Shown piece after piece: positions 55,943-64,000 of a DNA stretch of 64,000 bases (position 1 is its first letter; each line of letters begins with the position of its first letter). Made by a program: the position numbers and the translations under genes. The notes below the pieces were generated by a model. That model was not told where the DNA came from and did no database searches. It worked only from the letters and a program-made list of their open reading frames with translations. The DNA is from Flavobacterium restrictum (GTDB taxonomy: Bacteria; Bacteroidota; Bacteroidia; Flavobacteriales; Flavobacteriaceae). The stretch spans positions 28,371 to 92,370 of the forward strand of contig NZ_VJZT01000015.1 in NCBI RefSeq assembly GCF_007097245.1, in the 5' to 3' direction.

Positions 55943-58006
55943 CTACCAGATTTTCACTCGTTTTTCGGGTGTGATGTACATGCCGTCTCCTGTTTTTATA
56001 GAAAAGGCATTGTAGAAAGCATCGATGTTTTGTACGGGTACATACGCGCGGTACATGCCTGGCGAATGCGGGTCTGTTTTGACTTGACTTTTGATGGCTT
56101 CGTCTCTCATTTTGGTTCTCCAAACGGTAGCCCAAGAAATAAAGAAGCGTTGCTCTGGCGTATAGCCATCGATTAGACCTGGATTGCCGTTTTCTTTTAG
56201 GTACATTTGCAACCCATCATAAGCGGCATTTACACCACCTAAATCGCCTATGTTTTCGCCTAGTGTAAATTTACCATCTACATGAATGCCAGGCAAAGGT
56301 TCCAAGGCACTGTATTGATCTGCGAGTGCGGTGCCTAAGGCTGTAAATTGTTTTAAATCTTCGGCGGTCCACCAGTCTACTAGATTGCCATCGGCGTTGT
56401 AGCGTGCGCCTGAATCGTCAAATCCATGCGAAATTTCGTGTCCTATTACAGCTCCTATTCCGCCATAATTCACGGCTTCATCGGCGTTGTAATTGTAAAA
56501 AGGAGGTTGCAATATAGCAGCTGGAAATACAATTTCGTTATAGGATGGGTTGTAATAGGCATTGACCGTTTGTGGTGACATGCCCCATTCTGTTTTGTCT
56601 ACTGGTTTGGGTAATTTATCGGCATCTTCTTGAAAGGTCCAACGAGAAAGATTGTGCATGTTTTCGAAATAGCTTCCTCCTTCGGTAGGACTTTTTATGG
56701 TTAACGCCGAGTAGTCTTTCCATTTATCAGGATACCCAATTTTGATGGTTATTTTGTTCAGTTTTTCGATGGCTTTTACTTTGGTTTCTGGAGACATCCA
56801 AGGCAAATTATTAATTCGAATTTCGTAAGCACGAATCACGTTTTTAATCATTTTTTCGGCTTTGACTTTGGCTTCAGCCGGAAACATTTTCTCTACATAC
56901 AATTTCCCTAAAGCTTCGCCAATCATGGCATTTACGGTTTGCAAGGCTTTGTCTTCACGAGGACGTTGCTTGATGGCACCCGTCAATGTTTTGCCATAAA
57001 AGTCAAAATTAGCGGCTTCGATAGTGGTTGTTAAGCGACCTGTATTGGCGTTTAAAAGTGTCCAACGGAGGTATGATTTCCAATCGGCAATTTTATTTTG
57101 GGCAAAAATAGTTTGCAACGCCTTCATGTATCTAGGTTCCGAAACGATAATTGTATCTAATTTTTGTAATCCAAGACCATTAAAATAAGCTTCCCAATTG
57201 ATGGCTGGCGTCATTTTTTGCAAATCGGCAATGGTCATTGGGTTGTATTGCAAGCGGCTGTCTCTGCGTTCTACACGATTCAATCTTGGATTTGAAAGCG
57301 CGGTTTCTACAGCCAAAACTTGGTGTGCACTTGCAGTAGCTTGTGCTGGTTTTTCGCCAATAAAAGCAAACATTCGTGCTACATGCAGTTCGTATTTGGC
57401 TCTTTTTTCTTTAGAATCTTTATCGTCTGCGGAGTAGTAATCTTTGTCAGACAATCCGAGTTTTCCTGGCCCAAGATTTACCGAGTTTTTGATGCTATTT
57501 TTGTCATCGGCACCAATATAAATACCAAAAAAACCAATGCCACCAATGGGTTCCATCTCTATCAAAAGTTTTTGAAGGTCTTGAATGGTTTTGATCTTAT
57601 CAATTTTGGCTAAATACGGTTTCAAAGGCGCAATTCCTTGCTTGTTTCTCGCAACAGTGTCGAGAATTGATTTGAAAAGATTGACGGCTTTTCCTTGATC
57701 CGTATTGGATTTATAAACAGGATTTTTGGCCGCTTCTTTCAGGATTGCTAGGGCATCTTTGTCGGTTTTTTTTAATAACTCATTAAAACTTCCCCAAGAG
57801 GTTCGGTCACTTGGAATTTCGGTTTTATCCAACCAAGTTCCGTTTACAAAACGAAAGAAATTATCGTTTGGCTTGACGGATTTATCCATAAATGTAACAT
57901 TAAGCCCAGGTTCTGTTGGTTTTGCAACGGTTTGAGCCTGCGTTTCTGAAAGCCCAATAATTAGTGGAATCACAAAAATAAAGGGGTTAGCGAAGATTTT
58001 TTTCAT
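55943..58006 (-). CDS. M13 family metallopeptidase (neprilysin-like)
   Basis: 687 residues. Signal peptide at about 1-24 (FANPFIFVIPLIIGLSETQA). Zinc motif HEISHGFDDSG with catalytic Glu, third ligand in TLGENIGDLGGV, and the substrate-binding NAYYNPSYNEIVFPAAILQPPF (the NAYY motif). The C-terminus KTGDGMYITPEKRVKIW is conserved. Exported oligopeptidase, probably periplasmic. Confidence 0.95.
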   Translation of the reverse strand: MKKIFANPFIFVIPLIIGLSETQAQTVAKPTEPGLNVTFMDKSVKPNDNFFRFVNGTWLDKTEIPSDRTSWGSFNELLKKTDKDALAILKEAAKNPVYKSNTDQGKAVNLFKSILDTVARNKQGIAPLKPYLAKIDKIKTIQDLQKLLIEMEPIGGIGFFGIYIGADDKNSIKNSVNLGPGKLGLSDKDYYSADDKDSKEKRAKYELHVARMFAFIGEKPAQATASAHQVLAVETALSNPRLNRVERRDSRLQYNPMTIADLQKMTPAINWEAYFNGLGLQKLDTIIVSEPRYMKALQTIFAQNKIADWKSYLRWTLLNANTGRLTTTIEAANFDFYGKTLTGAIKQRPREDKALQTVNAMIGEALGKLYVEKMFPAEAKVKAEKMIKNVIRAYEIRINNLPWMSPETKVKAIEKLNKITIKIGYPDKWKDYSALTIKSPTEGGSYFENMHNLSRWTFQEDADKLPKPVDKTEWGMSPQTVNAYYNPSYNEIVFPAAILQPPFYNYNADEAVNYGGIGAVIGHEISHGFDDSGARYNADGNLVDWWTAEDLKQFTALGTALADQYSALEPLPGIHVDGKFTLGENIGDLGGVNAAYDGLQMYLKENGNPGLIDGYTPEQRFFISWATVWRTKMRDEAIKSQVKTDPHSPGMYRAYVPVQNIDAFYNAFSIKTGDGMYITPEKRVKIW

Positions 58007-58120
58007 TTTTCAAAATGGTTTAGACGTTATTACAAACATATTAATACTATTTTTAATAAAATGTTAATTTTAAATATAATTTCAATACGTTAAATATTTC
58101 GTTACCAAAGCTTCGTTTTG

Positions 58121-58128
58121 TATTTTTG
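58121..58128 (+). promoter_or_regulatory. Candidate -7 box for the SCO gene
   Basis: TATTTTTG, 100 bp before the chosen ATG. The long leader makes this assignment weak. Confidence 0.3.
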
Positions 58129-58227
58129 TGGCGCACTTTTTTGAAAAAGGAAAAACCCAGTAGTTGCATTCTAGATTTTGTGTTTTTTTTGATTTTTTCA
58201 ACCCAAAAAATAATTTTAAAACGCCTC

Positions 58228-58893
58228 ATGAAGTCACTTTTTTATAAATACCGAAAATTTTTTGCCGTTTTGTTCGTCTTTTCTAGCATTACCATTTACT
58301 TGTTTTATAGCGCTTTGAAACCTGCGAAAACCTTGCCTATTTATAATCCATCCGATGTTAATCCAGAATTAGTCGATAGTACGATGCAATATATTAGCAA
58401 AGACCACCAGATTGCTGATTTTAAGTTTGTCAACCAAAACGGAAAAACCATTACCCAAAAAGATTACGAAGGCAAAATATATGTTGCTGATTTTTTCTTC
58501 ACCACTTGCGGTTCAATTTGTCCAAAAATGACAACCAATCTTGCCGAAGTACAAAAAGCCATCAAAAACAATCCAAAAGTGATGCTACTTTCGCACACCG
58601 TTTTTCCAGAAATTGATAGTATTCCTGTGCTAAAAGCCTATGCTTTGAAAAACGGCGTTATCGATAGCAAATGGAACTTGGTTACGGGCGATAAAAAAGA
58701 AATTTATACGCTGGCCAGAAAGTCCTATCTTGCCGTAAAACTAGGAAAGCCAGAACAATTATACGATATGGTACACACTGAAAACTTTGTTTTGGTGGAT
58801 CAAAAAAGACGGGTTCGTGGGTTTTATGACGGCACCAAAAAAGAGGATATGACCCGCTTGATTGAGGATATTAATTTTTTGTGTACACAATAA
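58228..58893 (+). CDS. SCO family protein (Sco1/SenC)
   Basis: 221 residues, anchored by an N-terminal membrane segment (FAVLFVFSSITIYLFYSA). Thioredoxin-like with the copper-binding CxxxC motif FTTCGSICPKMT and a later conserved His in YDMVHTENFVLVD. SCO proteins deliver copper to cytochrome c oxidase. The frame is open to 58126, but MKSLFYKYRKFFAVLF is the natural signal-anchor start. Confidence 0.92.
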   Translation: MKSLFYKYRKFFAVLFVFSSITIYLFYSALKPAKTLPIYNPSDVNPELVDSTMQYISKDHQIADFKFVNQNGKTITQKDYEGKIYVADFFFTTCGSICPKMTTNLAEVQKAIKNNPKVMLLSHTVFPEIDSIPVLKAYALKNGVIDSKWNLVTGDKKEIYTLARKSYLAVKLGKPEQLYDMVHTENFVLVDQKRRVRGFYDGTKKEDMTRLIEDINFLCTQ

Positions 58894-58946
58894 GTAAGCA
58901 ACTCCTATTGGCATTCTTTATTTTTGCTTAAGATTTGGTACAAAAC

Positions 58947-58958
58947 TGATAATTATCA
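58947..58958. promoter_or_regulatory. Fur-like operator upstream of feoAB
   Basis: Palindrome TGATAATTATCA, which contains the GATAAT unit repeated in Fur boxes. It ends 2 bp before the -33 TTG of the feoA promoter, so a bound iron repressor would block RNA polymerase. Confidence 0.55.
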
Positions 58959-58959
58959 T

Positions 58960-58988
58960 TTGGGTTTGTATTAAAAGATGTATTTTTG
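58960..58988 (+). promoter_or_regulatory. Promoter of feoAB
   Basis: TTG (58960-58962), 18-bp spacer, TATTTTTG (58981-58988): a good match to the flavobacterial promoter. The start codon is 27 bp downstream. Confidence 0.55.
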
Positions 58989-59014
58989 CAATCTTAATTC
59001 AATCTAAATAAGGC

Positions 59015-59248
59015 TTGCAAACAACGATACATTCTCTCAAAAAAGGCGAAAAAGCCATTATCAAAGATTTTGATATTGATGCCGTGCCTTTAAAATTATT
59101 AGAAATGGGTTGTTTACCTGGGAACCAAGTCGAATTATTACAAATTGCCCCTTTTGGAGATCCGTTGTATTTGAACGTAAATGGCTCACACGTAGCCATC
59201 AGGATTGAAACTGCCCGCCAAATCGAAGTTGAAAAAATCAAAAGATAA
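59015..59248 (+). CDS. feoA: Ferrous iron transport protein A
   Basis: 77 residues, SH3-like (LKKGEKAIIKDFDIDAVPLKLLEMGCLPGNQVELLQIAPFGDPLYLNVNGSHVAIR). A cytosolic regulator of FeoB. The start is TTG at 59015; no ATG is near. The end is 6 bp before feoB. Confidence 0.93.
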   Translation: MQTTIHSLKKGEKAIIKDFDIDAVPLKLLEMGCLPGNQVELLQIAPFGDPLYLNVNGSHVAIRIETARQIEVEKIKR

Positions 59249-59254
59249 CCGGTA

Positions 59255-61354
59255 ATGAGCCTCAAAAATATAAATGTTGCTCTTATAGGCAATCCCAATG
59301 TAGGTAAAACTTCGGTTTTTAATCAACTCACAGGATTGAACCAGCAAGTGGGAAATTATCCCGGAATTACTGTAGAAAAAAAGATTGGTTTTTGTAAATT
59401 ACCTACCAATATCAAAGCCAATATCCTAGATTTACCGGGTACTTACAGCCTAAATGCTAGTTCTATTGACGAAAGTGTGGTGATTGAACTTTTGCTAAAC
59501 AAAAAAGATCGCTTGTATCCTGATGTCGCTCTTGTGGTGACCGATGTTGAAAATCTTAAAAGAAATTTACTCCTTTTTACCCAAATAAAAGATTTAGAAA
59601 TTCCCACCATTCTAGTCATTAATATGGCGGATCGAATGAAGCACAAAGGAATTTCGCTTGATATTCCGTATCTTGAGGAACATTTGAAAACAAAAATTGC
59701 CTTGATTAGTTCCCGAAAAGGCTACGGAATTGAAGAATTAAAAAAATTAATTGTCACCTACAAATCGATTTCGAGTGAGCCGTGTTTGAACGCTTCGAGC
59801 ATCGATCCCGAGTATTTTGATGGCTTGCGTGCTACTTTTCCAAACCAGTTGTTGTACAAATTGTGGTTGGTAATTACCCAAGATGTGAATTTTTTGAATC
59901 TAGAACGAAAGGAAATTAAAAATTCATATACTAAATCCCACTCGGATTTGAAGCGGTTGCAGCAAAAAGAAACTATCAAACGCTACCAGTTTATAAACGA
60001 TGTGCTCAAGCAAGGACTTCAAGTTGATGCCTCGATAGCCAAGGATTTCCGCAGCGTTCTAGACCGAATACTCACTCATAAAATATGGGGTTATGTGATT
60101 TTCTTTGTCATATTATTTGGTATTTTCCAATCTATTTTTGTGTGGTCAAAAGTACCAATGGATTTTATAGACACGACTTTTGCTTCCTTAAGTTCCTTGG
60201 CTAGCCAGAAATTACCAGCAGGAGTTTTGACGAATTTAATTGCCCAAGGAATTATTCCTGGTATTGGGGGGATTTTGATTTTTATACCACAAATCGCCTT
60301 TTTGTTTCTCTTTATTTCTATTCTCGAAGAAAGCGGTTATATGAGCCGAGTGGTTTTTTTGATGGACAAAATCATGCGTAAATTTGGACTTTCGGGCAAG
60401 AGTGTCGTTCCTTTAATTTCGGGGACAGCCTGTGCTATTCCTGCAATTATGGCCACCAGAAATATCGAAAACTGGAAAGAAAGACTCATTACCATTCTCG
60501 TTACTCCGTTTACCACCTGTTCCGCTCGATTACCCGTTTATGCGATCATTATTGCTCTAGTGATTCCTGATGAACGCCTTTTTGGGATTATCAATATGCA
60601 AGGATTAACGCTTATGTTGTTGTATCTTTTGGGTTTTGGAATGGCTATTTTCTCGGCTTATATTTTGAATAAAATTCTAGAAATCAAAGGTAAAACATAC
60701 TTTATTGTAGAAATGCCTAATTATAAATTACCGCTTTTTAAGAATGTAGCCATCAATGTTATCGAGAAAACCAAAGCGTTTATTTTTGGTGCGGGCAAAA
60801 TCATTTTGGCCATATCTATCGTTTTGTGGTTTTTGGCTTCGTATGGACCAGGCAAACAGTTCAAGAATGCCGAAACTATTATTATTGAAAAAACCAAAAG
60901 TAATCCGTTGTCCAAAACAGCACTTGATAACGCTATCGCTTCGCAAAAACTAGAAAATTCGTACATTGGAATAATGGGAAAAGCGATTGAACCAGCTATT
61001 TCGCCTTTGGGTTATGACTGGAAAATAGGTATTGCCATCATCAGTTCGTTTGCAGCAAGAGAAGTATTTGTAGGTACCTTGGCAACGATTTATAGCGTGG
61101 GCGACTCGGATAACGAGAACACGATTAAAAACAAAATGCAAGCCGAAATAAATCCCGAAACAGGCGCCAAAATATTCAATTTTGCCTCGGGAATATCACT
61201 ACTTTTATTCTATGCTTTTGCCATGCAATGTGCCAGTACACTTGCTATCACCAAGAAAGAAACCAATACTTGGAAATGGCCTTTAGGACAACTTATTTTT
61301 ATGAGTGGCTTGGCGTATCTTGTAGCTTTAATTGCCTATCAACTTCTTAAATAA
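59255..61354 (+). CDS. feoB: Ferrous iron transport protein B
   Basis: 699 residues. N-terminal G-domain: G1 GNPNVGKTS (12-20), G3 DLPGTYSL, G4 NMAD; then the GDI region and a membrane part of about eight segments with the Gate motifs (VVPLISGTACAIPAIMATR, CSARLPVYAI). It imports Fe(II) powered by GTP. Cotranscribed with feoA and a small Cys-rich gene. Confidence 0.96.
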   Translation: MSLKNINVALIGNPNVGKTSVFNQLTGLNQQVGNYPGITVEKKIGFCKLPTNIKANILDLPGTYSLNASSIDESVVIELLLNKKDRLYPDVALVVTDVENLKRNLLLFTQIKDLEIPTILVINMADRMKHKGISLDIPYLEEHLKTKIALISSRKGYGIEELKKLIVTYKSISSEPCLNASSIDPEYFDGLRATFPNQLLYKLWLVITQDVNFLNLERKEIKNSYTKSHSDLKRLQQKETIKRYQFINDVLKQGLQVDASIAKDFRSVLDRILTHKIWGYVIFFVILFGIFQSIFVWSKVPMDFIDTTFASLSSLASQKLPAGVLTNLIAQGIIPGIGGILIFIPQIAFLFLFISILEESGYMSRVVFLMDKIMRKFGLSGKSVVPLISGTACAIPAIMATRNIENWKERLITILVTPFTTCSARLPVYAIIIALVIPDERLFGIINMQGLTLMLLYLLGFGMAIFSAYILNKILEIKGKTYFIVEMPNYKLPLFKNVAINVIEKTKAFIFGAGKIILAISIVLWFLASYGPGKQFKNAETIIIEKTKSNPLSKTALDNAIASQKLENSYIGIMGKAIEPAISPLGYDWKIGIAIISSFAAREVFVGTLATIYSVGDSDNENTIKNKMQAEINPETGAKIFNFASGISLLLFYAFAMQCASTLAITKKETNTWKWPLGQLIFMSGLAYLVALIAYQLLK

Positions 61355-61360
61355 AGCCGT

Positions 61361-61486
61361 ATGATTCAGGAAATTATTGCTTTTGGAATATTGGTCTTGG
61401 CACTTTTTTACCTCCTAAAAAAGTACTTTTGGAAGAAAAAAAATTCCGATAAAAATTGCGGCAGTGGTGATTGCGGCTGCAGCTAA
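61361..61486 (+). CDS. FeoB-associated Cys-rich membrane protein
   Basis: 41 residues. One membrane segment (IIAFGILVLALFYLLKK), a Lys patch (KKYFWKKK) and a Cys-rich tail NCGSGDCGCS. It fits the small family encoded next to feoB in many bacteria, thought to help Fe(II) handling. It begins 6 bp after the feoB stop. Confidence 0.82.
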   Translation: MIQEIIAFGILVLALFYLLKKYFWKKKNSDKNCGSGDCGCS

Positions 61487-61817
61487 TTCGCTTTCACAAA
61501 GTAATCACTAATAATTTCATCTAAAATCGTTAATTCGCAATTACCACTTTTATTTTGTTAGACAAATCAAAGGCTTCTTCGGTAAAAATTAAATTTTGGA
61601 GGAATCTATACAGGTTTGATTATAGGTTTTGGGAATGATTCTGGGTTTGCCCTAAAATGCAAAAAAGCCATTCACAATAAAGTGAAAAGCTTTTCATTGG
61701 TCTAACTACTAAACCGCGCTACGAGTTACAAATTCGTAGCAAACAACACAACTAGCTTTCGATACTAAATTTGGGCAAAAAAGCCTTTCAGTTACGAAAG
61801 GCTTTCCCCAATATGAG
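61487..61817. other. 331-bp intergenic region with small hairpins
   Basis: Between the feo operon and tRNA-Asp. It holds a 7-bp hairpin GCTACGA/TCGTAGC (61718-61740) and the tRNA terminator at 61780-61805. No open frame of note. Confidence 0.4.
61780..61805 (-). terminator. Terminator of tRNA-Asp
   Basis: 10-bp stem AAAGCCTTTC (61780-61789) / GAAAGGCTTT (61796-61805); on the minus strand it ends in a T run, just past the tRNA 3' end. Confidence 0.75.
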
Positions 61818-61891
61818 CGGTCTGGACGGGACTCGAACCCGCGACCCCATGCGTGACAGGCATGTATTCTAACCAACTGAACTACCAAACC
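61818..61891 (-). tRNA. tRNA-Asp (GTC)
   Basis: 74 nt on the minus strand. The acceptor stem GGTTTGG / CCAGACC pairs over 7 bp (one G-U), discriminator G. Anticodon loop CTGTCAC gives anticodon GTC (Asp); the T-loop GGTTCGAGTCC is standard. The CCA end is not encoded. Confidence 0.96.
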
Positions 61892-62022
61892 TCTACTTTA
61901 CTACTTCACTATCGCCTTATTTTTATAGGGTTTCAGTGAACTTGTTTGCGGTGGCAAATATACAATAGATTTCTGTTTATGCAAGCGTTTTTATGAAAAA
62001 AAATCAATAAATTTTGGGCTCG

Positions 62023-62949
62023 CTATCCAAAGTTTTGTTTTTCAATTAAATAGGTGGTCATTATTTTTTCAAAACTTTCGTGAACGCCTACAGGAATGTA
62101 CTTTATCTTGTTTTGAGCACAGGTTAATGCTAGCTTTTTGAAGTAGTTTTCGACTTGTTTTTCGTATTCTTGTTTGATAGTATCGGCAAAAACGGCTATT
62201 TCTTCTCCTGTTTCTACATCAATAAATTTCCTTGGTGCATTGTCAAAGTCAAAAATAACCTCGGTTTTATGATCAACAACATGAAACAAAACCACTTTAT
62301 GCTTGTTGTGTTTTAAATGTTGCAAGGCGGTAAACAACTTTTCATCGCTACCCAAATGAAACATATCGGCAAACAGGATTACCATCGAACGGCGGTGTAA
62401 TTTCTCGGCTATTTGATGCAAAAACGGAATCGCATCCGTTGTTTTTGGAGTTTTCGAAGCTGTCAATACGCCTTCAAGCGCATTCAAAATCATGCGGTGG
62501 TGGCGATCACTACCCTTTTCGGGCGCATAATACTCATACCTATCCGAATACACACTTAAACCCACGGCATCTCGTTGTTTTTTTAACAAATTCATTACAA
62601 CTGCCGCTGCCAGAACCGAAAATCCAATTTTGTTTTCATAAAACAACTGATTCGGTTTCAAAACAGGATAGTGCATCGAGGACGAATTATCAATGATGAT
62701 GTGACACCTCATATTGGTTTCCTCCTCATACCTTTTGGTGTACAACCTATCAGTCTTGGCAAATAATTTCCAGTCGATGTGCTTGGTACTCTCGCCGGCA
62801 TTATACTCTTTATGTTCTGCAAACTCTGCCGAAAATCCATGATAAGGACTCTTGTGCATTCCGGAAATAAAGCCTTCTACGACTTGATTGGCCAGCAGTT
62901 CTAAATGGTCAAAACGAGTTATTTCGGCTAGTTGCGATTCGATTTTCAT
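62023..62949 (-). CDS. DUF58 domain protein (vWA-like)
   Basis: 308 residues. The DUF58 block YHGFSAEFAEHKEYNAGESTKHIDWKLFAKTDRLYTKRYEEET is followed by a MIDAS-like IDNSSSM motif and LFADMFHLG, features of a von Willebrand A fold. Such proteins usually sit beside a MoxR ATPase, assembling or activating targets; no moxR is in this window. Cytoplasmic by sequence. Confidence 0.9.
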   Translation of the reverse strand: MKIESQLAEITRFDHLELLANQVVEGFISGMHKSPYHGFSAEFAEHKEYNAGESTKHIDWKLFAKTDRLYTKRYEEETNMRCHIIIDNSSSMHYPVLKPNQLFYENKIGFSVLAAAVVMNLLKKQRDAVGLSVYSDRYEYYAPEKGSDRHHRMILNALEGVLTASKTPKTTDAIPFLHQIAEKLHRRSMVILFADMFHLGSDEKLFTALQHLKHNKHKVVLFHVVDHKTEVIFDFDNAPRKFIDVETGEEIAVFADTIKQEYEKQVENYFKKLALTCAQNKIKYIPVGVHESFEKIMTTYLIEKQNFG

Positions 62950-63089
62950 AATTCAAATGTATGAAAAGATGGACTGAATTAAAAACAAAATTGATGCTTC
63001 ATTCATTTTTTGACCAATAAAAAAAGGCTTGACTTTCGCCAAACCTTTATATCTCATTACTTGCTCAAAAACGAGAGCGAAAGTGTTTA

Positions 63090-63407
63090 TTACAACAATG
63101 CGTCTAAACTATCCGCGTAAGTTTGTTTTGGAGCAACACCTACTTGTTTTCCTACTACTTCGCCGTTATGAAAAACCAACACCGTTGGAATGTTTCTCAC
63201 ACCATATTTTGCAGCAAATTCTTGGTTTGCATCAACATCTACTTTCCCAATTACGACTTTTCCTTCGTATTCCGTACTCAATTCGTCAATGATTGGTCCC
63301 ACCATGCGACAAGGCCCACACCATGCTGCCCAAAAATCTACCATAACTGGTTTTGTTGACTTCAAAACTACTTCTTCAAAAGTAGCATCTGTTATTGCTA
63401 ATGCCAT
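63090..63407 (-). CDS. trxA: Thioredoxin
   Basis: 105 residues, the classic thioredoxin with redox pair Cys30/Cys33 in FWAAWCGPCRMVGPI and the cis-Pro loop NIPTVLVFHNGEVV. A general cytoplasmic disulfide reductase. Confidence 0.96.
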   Translation of the reverse strand: MALAITDATFEEVVLKSTKPVMVDFWAAWCGPCRMVGPIIDELSTEYEGKVVIGKVDVDANQEFAAKYGVRNIPTVLVFHNGEVVGKQVGVAPKQTYADSLDALL

Positions 63408-63552
63408 AATATCTGTATTTAAATTAATGCTTAATTGTTTAAAATTTCAAATTAGAGTACAAATTTAGAAATTAAAAACCATTCCAATGCTATTCCTAAA
63501 TTAGTTTTGGTTATGCGTGCATTACCGTTTGTTATTTTTATACATTTTAATG

Positions 63553-63625
63553 CCATTTTAAGTTAAAATTTGCGGTAAAGAAAAAATGAACATTTTATAT
63601 TGCTGTAAATTCTAACTTAAAATGG
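63553..63625. repeat. 19-bp inverted repeat, 73-bp unit
   Basis: CCATTTTAAGTTAAAATTT (63553-63571) and AAATTCTAACTTAAAATGG (63607-63625) match as inverted repeats with one mismatch around a 35-nt loop. It could be a tiny MITE or a regulatory structure. Confidence 0.65.
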
Positions 63626-63658
63626 TATGAGGAGCACAACAACCCGTTTTATAACAAG

Positions 63659-63730
63659 ACTCGTCCTGCTGTTCGTTCTATCTTTCCTGCCGAACCCCGG
63701 CAGGAAAGGATGCCACTTCCATCAGGGCTA
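63659..63730. repeat. Intergenic hairpin repeat, second copy
   Basis: In reverse complement it starts TAGCCCTGATGGAAGTGGCA and ends CAGCAGGACGAGT, like the copy at 49753. The central stem is CTTTCCTGCCG (63682-63692) / CGGCAGGAAAG (63698-63708), unlike the AT stem of the other copy. Confidence 0.7.
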
Positions 63731-63796
63731 AACGAAAAATACTATTGGGAAAAAGTAATTTTAGTTGTAATTTTTAATTTTTACGTTTTACCGTCA

Positions 63797-63946
63797 TTAT
63801 TTGTTCATGATTTTTTTTGGAAAAATCTGGATTTCTTTCCCCATTAAATTCCAAATCATTAAAAACTCATTTTCAGTTATTGGTTTAATTACTCCAGAAA
63901 TTCTTCCTATTTCTTTATTTTCTTTTGATTGTCCGCAATTACCCAT
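63797..63946 (-). CDS. Possible 49-residue protein
   Basis: From the ATG, MGNCGQSKENKEIGRISGVI then KPITENEFLMIWNLMGKEI and a basic tail. It ends at TAA and has natural-looking composition (charged, then hydrophobic core). No family is recognised, and upstream readable sequence without a stop suggests a longer start could exist; it may be chance or a remnant. Confidence 0.25.
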   Translation of the reverse strand: MGNCGQSKENKEIGRISGVIKPITENEFLMIWNLMGKEIQIFPKKIMNK

Positions 63947-64000
63947 AACACAATAAAAAGCCTTATATTTGATAAAAAAAAACGATGAATCTATTCAATT

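Larger units (their letters stand above)
63408..64000. other. 593-bp region upstream of trxA with repeats and one tiny frame
   Basis: Contains a near-perfect inverted repeat (63553-63571 / 63607-63625), the hairpin repeat at 63659-63730 and a possible small ORF at 63797-63946. The rest is AT-rich and featureless. Confidence 0.45.

Overview
The window is a 64 kb chromosomal segment of low G+C, densely packed with genes, from a member of the Bacteroidetes, most likely the genus Flavobacterium or a close relative. The signs are: a type IX secretion (T9SS) sorting tail on a giant surface protein, -7 promoter boxes of the TAnnTTTG type with no Shine-Dalgarno motifs, an IPExxxVDY protein, Bacteroidetes-type SUF genes, and intergenic repeat families typical of flavobacteria. 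It is mostly core genome. I see no rRNA, prophage, CRISPR array or complete insertion sequence.

Layout. 0-7 kb: an outer-membrane barrel, an AsmA protein, trmB, a LysE exporter, an alkyltransferase-like protein, then an Fe-S handling group (Mrp ATPase, NifU-domain protein, 2Fe-2S ferredoxin). 7.5-13 kb (minus strand): aldo/keto reductase, pyruvate kinase, IPExxxVDY protein, RNase III, FabF, ACP. 13-18 kb (plus): purN, a secreted protein, RNase HI, a PfkB kinase and a long amidophosphoribosyltransferase. 18-21 kb: SOD, ComF, glycyl-tRNA synthetase. 21.3-28.8 kb (minus): a SUF Fe-S assembly operon (SufA-type carrier, sufB, sufC, sufD) interrupted at every junction. 29-38.6 kb: MBL hydrolase, M1 peptidase, alcohol dehydrogenase + DJ-1 protein with a divergent LysR, nadD, gmk, MepB, YicC, ArsC-like, DinB. 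38.7-43.5 kb: a 1595-residue T9SS surface protein. 43.9-50 kb: metG, a REP-associated tyrosine transposase (RAYT) and REP palindromes, HAD phosphatase, CAT-like acetyltransferase, ssb, 2H phosphoesterase, zinc-ribbon protein. 50-58 kb: M28 and M13 peptidases, L,D-transpeptidase, epimerase, EamA transporter and a MITE-like element. 58-63.4 kb: SCO protein, feoA-feoB-small Cys-rich protein behind a Fur-like box, tRNA-Asp, DUF58 protein, thioredoxin.

The most unusual region is the SUF operon. Between the SufA gene and sufB lies a four-helix-bundle gene broken by one TGA codon and bounded by AT-rich inverted repeats. Between sufB and sufC is a YoeB-type toxin-antitoxin pair. Between sufC and sufD is a restriction-modification pair (C5 cytosine methyltransferase plus a probable Bpu10I-family nuclease). 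All run in the operon direction with short spacers, so selfish modules appear to have collected inside an indispensable transcription unit.

The second notable region is metG-RAYT. A 29-bp near-perfect palindrome occurs three times within 1 kb: in frame inside metG, just downstream of metG, and in frame inside the RAYT gene itself. Further repeats are a 142-bp MITE-like element with a 10-bp target duplication, two oppositely oriented copies of a TAGCCCTGATGG...CAGCAGGA hairpin repeat, and another hairpin repeat upstream of the ferredoxin gene. Functional assignments rest on motif recognition only; no database search was run.
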